Shown: positions 34,127 through 38,289 of the stretch, piece after piece
Numbering within the stretch: the first letter of the stretch is position 1
Layout of the letters: the number at the start of each line of letters is the position of its first letter
Origin: Enterococcus_E cecorum_C
GTDB lineage: Bacteria; Bacillota; Bacilli; Lactobacillales; Enterococcaceae
Length of the DNA stretch: 38,289 nt
Direction: 5' to 3'
Assembly: GCF_052119425.1 (NCBI RefSeq)
Contig: NZ_JBQKFH010000024.1
Location: 1-38,289 of the forward strand
The notes under the pieces: generated by a model
The model's database searches: none
What the model was told of the DNA's origin: nothing
The model's input: only the letters and a program-made list of their open reading frames with translations
Position numbers and translations under genes: made by a program

Positions 34127-34810
34127 GTGTCGAAACCAGATTTAGATGTATTATTTGTTTCACCATTGGGATGGAGTCGACATATTTGGGATAAAATTTG
34201 CCCATTGTTTGAGGAAAAAGAAGTGGCCTTTTTAGATTTTTTAGATCATTCTTATGAACAAGTGAATCTAGAAAAAATTGAAGAAAAACTATCCTATGAA
34301 TTGTGTCGTTTGAAGCCCGATGGAATAGTAGTTGCTGCTTCTTTTGGGGTAGTGGTGGTAGGCCATTATTTGAGTACACATAATCAACAGTGTCATCAGC
34401 TTATATTAATTGACGGATTTGAAACATTGCCAACAAATGACGAACTTAATCAATTAGCCGATCAATTACCAACAAACCAATATGCCACTTTGCAAGATTA
34501 CTATAATCGGATGCTTGAGGAAAATGAACAACAGGATATGAAGCTATTAAAAATTTTGAACCATAACTTGTCTTTTTATCAAGAAAGGTATCATACGAAA
34601 TTAAGTAATGAGAATATGATTTCTTATCTTCGTTGCTATTTGAATTATTCAGTAAAAAATACTTTGGCTAAAATAAGGCAGCAAGTAAATCAACTTATAG
34701 TATATTCTAGCATAGCGTTACCAATACCTCATGAAAAAATTACACCAGATAATCATTTACTTATGTTAACTAATCCAGAAATATTAGCTAACCAAATAGC
34801 CAATCTTTAA
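34127..34810 (+). CDS. Thioesterase-like alpha/beta hydrolase-fold protein at a bacteriocin locus
   Basis: This 227-residue protein shows the order of an alpha/beta hydrolase, closest in pattern to type II thioesterases. Strand and loop LFVSPLGWSRHIWDKI come first; the nucleophile elbow is degenerate (VVAASFGVVVVGHYL, AxSxG with Ser at about residue 73). LILIDGFETL follows the elbow, and a C-terminal TPDNHLLMLTNPEILANQI carries the expected catalytic His. No signal peptide or membrane helix is seen. GTG 34127 has a very strong GGAGGAGG upstream. It precedes the immunity gene in the same direction, with a weak hairpin between. Function is unknown; hydrolysis of an acyl or ester bond is inference only. 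Confidence 0.7.
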   Translation: MSKPDLDVLFVSPLGWSRHIWDKICPLFEEKEVAFLDFLDHSYEQVNLEKIEEKLSYELCRLKPDGIVVAASFGVVVVGHYLSTHNQQCHQLILIDGFETLPTNDELNQLADQLPTNQYATLQDYYNRMLEENEQQDMKLLKILNHNLSFYQERYHTKLSNENMISYLRCYLNYSVKNTLAKIRQQVNQLIVYSSIALPIPHEKITPDNHLLMLTNPEILANQIANL

Positions 34811-34837
34811 GAATATCTAAAATCGATCACCGAAATA

Positions 34838-34866
34838 TTTATACTTGATAAGTAGCGTTATATAAT
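34838..34866 (+). promoter_or_regulatory. Possible promoter of the immunity gene
   Basis: A consensus TATAAT (34861-34866) lies 17 bases after TTTATA (34838-34843), about 65 bases upstream of the immunity gene start. Confidence 0.45.
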
Positions 34867-34890
34867 TTTCTTGTGAATCATTTATTTAAT

Positions 34891-34920
34891 GCTAACGAGT
34901 TTGGTTAGCGGGTTGTTTTT
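34891..34920 (+). terminator. Weak hairpin before the immunity gene (terminator or attenuator)
   Basis: GCTAAC (34891-34896) pairs with GTTAGC (34904-34909), loop GAGTTTG, followed by GGGTTGTTTTT. If the TATAAT promoter just upstream is used, this hairpin would sit in the immunity gene leader and could attenuate it. Confidence 0.5.
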
Positions 34921-34932
34921 GGAGGCGATATG

Positions 34933-35229
34933 ATGTCTGATTTAAAATGGTATGCTGGTGGTGCAGAACGTAAGAAAGAAGCGATGAAATTAATTGAAAG
35001 CTTGATGGCAGAGTTACCGAATGAAGCCCATTTAGAGCCTTTGCGTAAGATGTTAGTTAGCTATCATGAAGAGTTGATGAAAGAACAGTCAGCTATTCCT
35101 TATATCTTAAGTCGTTTCAACATTGAAGTTTCGAAGGTTTTGCTTGATCATGGCATCACTTTATCAGAAAAACCAGCGGAACAATTGAAAGAATTAAGTC
35201 ATTTATCAAATATTCGTTATGGTTATTAA
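34933..35229 (+). CDS. Bacteriocin immunity protein (EntA_Immun family)
   Basis: A 98-residue soluble helical protein resembling enterocin A-type immunity proteins, which protect producers of pediocin-like class II bacteriocins. Typical features are the middle LEPLRKMLVSYHEELMKEQS, the AIPYILSRFNIEVSKVLLDHG helix pair, and the terminal ELSHLSNIRYGY, a common ending of the family. GGAGG (34921-34925) is 7 bases before ATG 34933; ATG 34930 is the other possible start. No bacteriocin precursor lies directly upstream. It is followed by a terminator and then a pheromone-kinase-regulator cluster, so it is either an orphan immunity gene or the remainder of a bacteriocin operon. Confidence 0.85.
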   Translation: MSDLKWYAGGAERKKEAMKLIESLMAELPNEAHLEPLRKMLVSYHEELMKEQSAIPYILSRFNIEVSKVLLDHGITLSEKPAEQLKELSHLSNIRYGY

Positions 35230-35235
35230 TTCATT

Positions 35236-35280
35236 CTCCTAATAGGCAAGGTTTAGGCGTTGGCTATTGGGAGTTTTTTT
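35236..35280 (+). terminator. Terminator of the immunity gene
   Basis: CTCCTAATAG (35236-35245) and CTATTGGGAG (35264-35273) form a 10-bp stem with one G-U pair, followed by seven T. Confidence 0.88.
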
Positions 35281-35282
35281 GT

Positions 35283-35312
35283 TAAGTTAGGTAAAAAAGT
35301 AGGGAAATTAGG
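35283..35312 (+). promoter_or_regulatory. Candidate LytTR response-regulator binding site
   Basis: TAAGTTAGG (35283-35291) and GAAATTAGG (35304-35312) are imperfect direct repeats with a 12-base gap. This spacing is known for LytTR regulators such as AgrA and the plantaricin regulators. A TATAAT lies 31 bases downstream (35344-35349). The first repeat fits the loose LytTR pattern; the second has two mismatches. The call is tentative. Confidence 0.3.
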
Positions 35313-35328
35313 TAAAAAAAAGGATAAA

Positions 35329-35454
35329 ATGATGAATTTCGAATATAATAATTACACGTTGAGCTCAAACGAAAAAATAGTCGAATTATATGAAAAAAAT
35401 CTACATTTATCTATATATAATACGGAAATAAAGTATTGCGAAATGGAAGTTTGA
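35329..35454 (+). CDS. Doubtful 41-residue open frame
   Basis: An ATG with AAGGA six bases upstream opens a 41-residue frame rich in Asn, Glu and Tyr (MMNFEYNNYTLSSNEKIVEL and onward, ending EIKYCEMEV). No signal, membrane helix, double-glycine leader or known family is recognised. A longer version from TTG 35260 would start inside the terminator hairpin and is unlikely. It may be a degenerate remnant in the decayed bacteriocin region or chance. Confidence 0.2.
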   Translation: MMNFEYNNYTLSSNEKIVELYEKNLHLSIYNTEIKYCEMEV

Positions 35455-35780
35455 GATTAGTTATACTAGATATTTTAAAATTCTGTACTTAGTGAAAATG
35501 ATTGTAATTTGATTTTGACTGGGATAGAATTACTTAAGAAAAGTATAAAGGAACATTTCTGAAAATTGAAAGTATCTAAATAGTACAACTATATATGGGA
35601 GTTTTGAAATATAATGCCCTTTTCAGAGTGAATTCTGATATTTTTGAAAAAAGAATTTAAATTAACAATAAGTTTATCTAATTTATATGTAAAAAATAAT
35701 CAAAGTATAGACTTTTTAATTTCCAACATAAAGTGATAAAAAATTAGATTTTGTAAATTTTTATATGGAGGAAAAGGATT

Positions 35781-35927
35781 ATGAAAAAGAAAGTTGAATT
35801 AAAAAAAACAATAAAAAATAATTTAACGAAAGAGTTAACAGATGAAGAATTGCTAAGAATAAGTGGTGGAGGTTCAATAATTGAAGGAATGAAAAAAATT
35901 ATAAAGAGTAAAGGTAAGATATTTTGA
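35781..35927 (+). CDS. Double-glycine-leader peptide, probable quorum-sensing induction pheromone
   Basis: A 48-residue precursor with a strong ribosome site (GGAGGAAAAGG) just before the ATG. The 30-residue leader ends LTDEELLRISGG, matching the class II bacteriocin leader pattern with Leu at -12, Glu at -8, Leu at -7, Ile at -4 and Gly-Gly at -2/-1. Cleavage would release GSIIEGMKKIIKSKGKIF, 18 residues, net charge about +4, with Ile/Met spaced as an amphipathic helix. Such peptides are exported by a C39-peptidase ABC transporter and sensed by an HPK10 kinase. Its stop codon overlaps the TTG start of the kinase gene, so the two are translationally coupled. It is the EntF/PlnA-like position of a three-component system. 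No transporter is in the window. A bacteriocin role is possible but less likely. Confidence 0.88.
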   Translation: MKKKVELKKTIKNNLTKELTDEELLRISGGGSIIEGMKKIIKSKGKIF

Positions 35928-37288
35928 ATCTCGTTGGATATTCTGATATTATTTTAAAGTTTCTTTTTTTGGAAGTAGTAATGGCAATATCATGGCTGTT
36001 TATATTTCATTCTGTTTCAGCAAAACAATTATCTGTATTTAATTACTTAACTTTTTTGGGATTTTACATTTTTAACCTTCTCGTACTTTGTATGACTCCC
36101 TTTGTATATATTGGAGAGTTTTTATTTCCGTTTATACTAGTTATAATACAAGTACATATAATAAAAGATAACAAAGTTACAATAAAGGAAGCATTTTTTT
36201 CTAGTTTTTATAGTTTTGACTTGGGTTTCATCTTATTTTGGTTGTATAATCTAGTAATAAATACGTTATTATATTATTTGCTTGATGGTCAACGAATAAC
36301 CACAATCTCTGTGGTACTTGCATCTATACTAACAGCATTTACACAAAAGATTCTCCAAACAACTATGAAGAAACATCTAGGTAAATATTACTTAGGAAAA
36401 TTACGGAATACTACAGTTTTGTCAACTACTAATTTCATATTATGCTTTACTTATAGTGTATTGTTAATTAGCTATCTTTTTTCTTCAATAAATAGTAGTA
36501 TTCATGTCGGAAAAATAATTAAGTATATTTTTATTATAGGTATACCTATTTTGATACTTTTATTACTATATATCACTTTCAAATCTCAACTTGCCGCCAA
36601 AGAAGAAATCAATCAGTTACAGAAAACTCAGTTAGATAATTTAGCGGTTTACACAGAAGAAATTGAGAAAATGTATCAGACTTTGCGGGGGTTTCGCCAT
36701 GATTATCAAAATGTATTATTGAGTTTACAAGAAAGTATTGATAGTGAGGATATTGAGCAGATTAAGCAAGTCTATCAAGAGACTTTAGCTTCTGCTGATG
36801 TTCGTTTAGTCAGACAAATTGAGGCTACTAATGTCAATGAATTGGCGAATATTCATGATTCTGCAGTTAAGAGTGTGATGTTTTGGAAGGTTACACAGGC
36901 AAGAGATCGTAAAGTGGCTGTTGATGTTGAAATTAAAGAAGAAATACCTCGATTATCGATGTCTAGTTTACATTTTATTCGTATTTTCTCAATTTTAATG
37001 GATAATGCGATTGAGGAAGCTAAACGTACGGTTACTCCTAAAATTTCTATTGCCCTATTTGTAAATCAAGGAGATATTATTTTTATCGTAAGCAATAGCA
37101 CATTGCTTACTTCAGTTAACATTAATCAACTAAAGAAACCGGGATATACAACTAAAGGAAAAAATCGGGGAATTGGATTGAGTAATGTAGATGAAATCTT
37201 AACTAAGTATAGTAATTGTTATCTTGAAACGGAGTTAGAGAATGGTGTGTTTACGCAAAGATTAGTGATGGAAGGAATAGAAGAGTGA
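35924..37288 (+). CDS. HPK10-type sensor histidine kinase (peptide pheromone receptor)
   Basis: A 454-residue membrane kinase of the ComD/PlnB/AgrC class. Residues 1-225 hold about six hydrophobic segments forming the peptide-sensing domain. The phosphoacceptor box FRHDYQNVLLSLQ contains His259, and a GHKL ATPase domain follows with N-box ILMDNAIEEA (about 357-367) and G-box RGIGLSNVDEIL (about 413-424). TTG 35924 overlaps the pheromone stop and has AAAGGTAAG upstream. ATG 35981 (MAISWLF, with GGAAG upstream) is an alternative that would shorten the first helix. Isoleucine codons are 17 ATA of 31 up to about 36600 but 2 of 22 after it, hinting at a mosaic. The gene overlaps the regulator gene by 4 bases. 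Confidence 0.93.
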   Translation: MNLVGYSDIILKFLFLEVVMAISWLFIFHSVSAKQLSVFNYLTFLGFYIFNLLVLCMTPFVYIGEFLFPFILVIIQVHIIKDNKVTIKEAFFSSFYSFDLGFILFWLYNLVINTLLYYLLDGQRITTISVVLASILTAFTQKILQTTMKKHLGKYYLGKLRNTTVLSTTNFILCFTYSVLLISYLFSSINSSIHVGKIIKYIFIIGIPILILLLLYITFKSQLAAKEEINQLQKTQLDNLAVYTEEIEKMYQTLRGFRHDYQNVLLSLQESIDSEDIEQIKQVYQETLASADVRLVRQIEATNVNELANIHDSAVKSVMFWKVTQARDRKVAVDVEIKEEIPRLSMSSLHFIRIFSILMDNAIEEAKRTVTPKISIALFVNQGDIIFIVSNSTLLTSVNINQLKKPGYTTKGKNRGIGLSNVDEILTKYSNCYLETELENGVFTQRLVMEGIEE

Positions 37289-38004
37289 AAGTATTCATAT
37301 TAGAGGATAATCTGATGCAGCGCCGACGTTTAGTACGTATTATTGAAGAGTATGCGCTACGTAAAAAGATGACTATTGACGTCATTGATACAGCTAAAGT
37401 GAGTGAATTAATACAGAATATTGAATCTGAAAGTGCTGATCAGCTTTACTTTTTAGATATTGACATCAAAAATGAAAGCAAAAAAGGGTTAGAAATTGCT
37501 CAAGAAATACGAAAGCTAGATAATCGCGGTACAATTGTGTTTGTGACTACTCATTCCGAATTTGCTCCGATTACGTATAAGTACAAAGTAAGTGCATTAG
37601 ATTTTATTGACAAAAGCGACCCCGAGATGATTAAACGAGTAGAGGAATCTATACAATATGTTTATGATAACTATGATGTTTCTGATGATGAAGATGATTT
37701 CATTCTTGTATTACCGAAAAGAACGATTAAACTACCCTATAAGGATATATATTACTTTGAGACAATAGCTAATCATCGCATTAAGCTTAACTCCAAAAAT
37801 AGAATATTAGAATTTTATGGTAGCTTAAAAGAAATTGAAAAAATGGATGATCGGTTGTTTAGATGTCATAATAGTGTAGTGTTAAATTTGAATAATGTAA
37901 TCGAGGTTAGTCGACAAGATAATTGCGTATATTTTGAAGCAGGCATTTCTTGTCCAGTAGCTAGAAAATACTTTAGAACTTTGCGTACAAAATTACTTAA
38001 TTAA
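37285..38004 (+). CDS. LytTR-family response regulator
   Basis: A 239-residue response regulator of the AgrA/ComE/PlnC type. The receiver domain (residues 1-120) has acidic FILEDN at the start and phosphoacceptor Asp58 in LYFLDIDIKN, with Lys near SALDFIDKSD. The C-terminal LytTR DNA-binding domain (about 140-239) includes IKLPYKDIYYFETIANHR, FYGSLKEIEKMDD and FRCHNSVVLNLNNV. GTG 37285 overlaps the kinase stop (GTGA), so expression is coupled. It should bind paired direct repeats near target promoters and activate them when phosphorylated by the kinase. Expected targets are bacteriocin and transporter genes, which are not in the window. A terminator follows it. Confidence 0.95.
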   Translation: MKVFILEDNLMQRRRLVRIIEEYALRKKMTIDVIDTAKVSELIQNIESESADQLYFLDIDIKNESKKGLEIAQEIRKLDNRGTIVFVTTHSEFAPITYKYKVSALDFIDKSDPEMIKRVEESIQYVYDNYDVSDDEDDFILVLPKRTIKLPYKDIYYFETIANHRIKLNSKNRILEFYGSLKEIEKMDDRLFRCHNSVVLNLNNVIEVSRQDNCVYFEAGISCPVARKYFRTLRTKLLN

Positions 38005-38008
38005 TAAC

Positions 38009-38060
38009 GAGTATCTTTTCTTGGTCAATAATGATGACTTAGAATGGATGCTCTTTTTTT
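38009..38060 (+). terminator. Terminator after the response regulator gene
   Basis: GAGTATC (38009-38015) and GATGCTC (38047-38053) form a 7-bp stem with one G-U pair, followed by seven T. The loop is long (31 bases). Confidence 0.6.
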
Positions 38061-38107
38061 ATATTTGGCTCTTTGTCAAGTAGTGTTGTTGGCAATTAAG
38101 TCAATTG

Positions 38108-38147
38108 GAGAGAAAGTTATTTTATGAACGCTTTCTCTCTTTTTTTA
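38108..38147 (+). terminator. Second hairpin terminator near the right edge
   Basis: GAGAGAAAG (38108-38116) and CTTTCTCTC (38131-38139) form a perfect 9-bp stem followed by TTTTTTTATTTTC. The loop contains the stop codon of the minus-strand fragment. It could block read-through into or out of the presumed insertion sequence. Confidence 0.75.
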
Positions 38148-38287
38148 TTTTCTTTCTTCAATCGATGCTTATGTACTAACAGGTGGCTGAAGTGTGCAAG
38201 GGTGGACTTGTCCACTTGCGTAGCCCTTGCATAGCTGTTAAAGCCATCTGTTACAATGTGTGGGCGATTGAGGAAAGGTTTTAAGCA
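38117..38287 (-). CDS. C-terminal fragment of a possible transposase (partial)
   Basis: A minus-strand frame enters from the right edge and ends at TAA after 56 residues. It reads LNRPHIVTDGFNSYARATQV, then a His-rich HFSHLLVHKHRL and a lysine-rich tail ending EKAFIK. The TDGFNSY segment recalls the second Asp region of DDE transposases, but the stop comes sooner after it than in families I know, so the gene may be truncated. The 5' part lies outside the window. Assignment rests on this motif and the neighbouring inverted-repeat-like sequence. Confidence 0.35.
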   Translation of the reverse strand, partial: CLKPFLNRPHIVTDGFNSYARATQVDKSTLAHFSHLLVHKHRLKKENKKREKAFIK

Positions 38288-38289
38288 GT

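Larger units (their letters stand above)
35230..35780. other. AT-rich intergenic stretch between the immunity gene and the pheromone gene
   Basis: About 550 bases hold no convincing full-size gene. They contain the immunity-gene terminator, a duplicated TTAGGTAAAAAA (35287 and 35308, 21 bases apart), a doubtful 41-codon frame (35329-35454) and very AT-rich sequence up to the ribosome site TATGGAGGAAAAGG of the pheromone gene. No double-glycine bacteriocin precursor was found in any frame read here. The absence of a structural gene suggests deletion or decay. A promoter for the pheromone gene could not be fixed with confidence. Confidence 0.6.
38067..38289 (-). mobile_element. Probable insertion-sequence end, truncated by the window edge
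   Basis: The sequence GGCTCTTTGTCAAGTAGTG beginning at 38067 resembles, from memory, the terminal inverted repeats of ISL3-family elements. A minus-strand open frame ends 50 bases inside it. The other end lies outside the window, so neither the inverted-repeat pair nor a target duplication can be confirmed. Family assignment is uncertain. Confidence 0.4.

Noticed and set aside
35260..35454. 64-codon frame from TTG 35260 with lysine-rich KLGKKVGKLGKK
   Set aside because: The TTG is in the 3' part of the immunity-gene terminator hairpin and lacks a ribosome site. The Lys-rich part comes from the duplicated TTAGGTAAAAAA. Only the shorter frame from 35329 was kept, at low confidence.
35781..38004. 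agr/Fsr-type cyclic peptide system
   Set aside because: The kinase and regulator classes fit, but no AgrB/FsrB-type processing membrane protease is present, and the peptide has a double-glycine leader instead of an AgrD-like structure.
1..38289. CRISPR arrays and tRNA genes
   Set aside because: No regularly spaced long direct repeats and no tRNA-like cloverleaf sequence were seen. The phased repeats at 23253-23333 are short operator-like units, not CRISPR.

Overview
The window looks like a low-GC chromosomal segment of an Enterococcus-like lactic acid bacterium. The evidence is the protein sequences, the order rpmB-yloU-fakA-recG-plsX-acpP-rnc-smc-Cof phosphatase-ftsY, a MurE with the lysine-type motif DDPN, and strong Shine-Dalgarno sites. 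Species cannot be fixed from the sequence alone. All functions are inferred by reading motifs and recalling families; no database search was run.

Left part (1-21.7 kb): the 3' end of a 23S rRNA gene and a complete 5S rRNA gene close an rRNA operon. Then come truA, a large YfhO-family membrane protein and rpmB on the minus strand, and a long plus-strand housekeeping run: yloU, fakA (fatty acid kinase), recG, plsX, acpP, rnc, smc, a HAD phosphatase and ftsY. murE, a MurJ/YtgP-type flippase, an RsuA-type pseudouridine synthase and a secreted M23 peptidase follow. Fatty acid/phospholipid synthesis, chromosome organisation, membrane targeting and wall synthesis are grouped here. Most transcription units end in clear intrinsic terminators.

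Middle (21.7-29.1 kb): a complete L-ascorbate utilisation operon, ulaG-ulaC-ulaA-ulaB-ulaD-ulaE-ulaF. It imports ascorbate by PTS and converts ascorbate-6-P through 3-keto-L-gulonate-6-P, L-xylulose-5-P and L-ribulose-5-P to D-xylulose-5-P. Divergent from it are a membrane/TPR-like protein and a DeoR-family regulator with overlapping ends. The intergenic region holds four TTAACATA-type repeats spaced 20, 21 and 20 bp, a cre-like palindrome and a TTGTAA/TATAAT promoter.

Right part (29.1-38.3 kb): an orphan holin-endolysin cassette whose endolysin is interrupted by a TGA where homologues have Trp; an RluD-type synthase; a class A penicillin-binding protein; a UPF0342 protein; and a thioesterase-like alpha/beta hydrolase. 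Then comes what appears to be the remains of a class II bacteriocin regulatory locus: an EntA-type immunity gene, a previously unlisted 48-codon double-glycine-leader peptide gene (35781-35927), an HPK10 sensor kinase and a LytTR response regulator. The last three genes overlap, as in quorum-sensing three-component systems. No bacteriocin structural gene or ABC exporter is in the window. The locus ends in a probable insertion-sequence border at the right edge.

The most interesting observations are the hidden pheromone gene; the split codon usage inside its kinase (ATA-rich sensor half, ATA-poor catalytic half), which suggests sensor-domain exchange; the phased operator array of the ula region; and the nonsense-interrupted endolysin.
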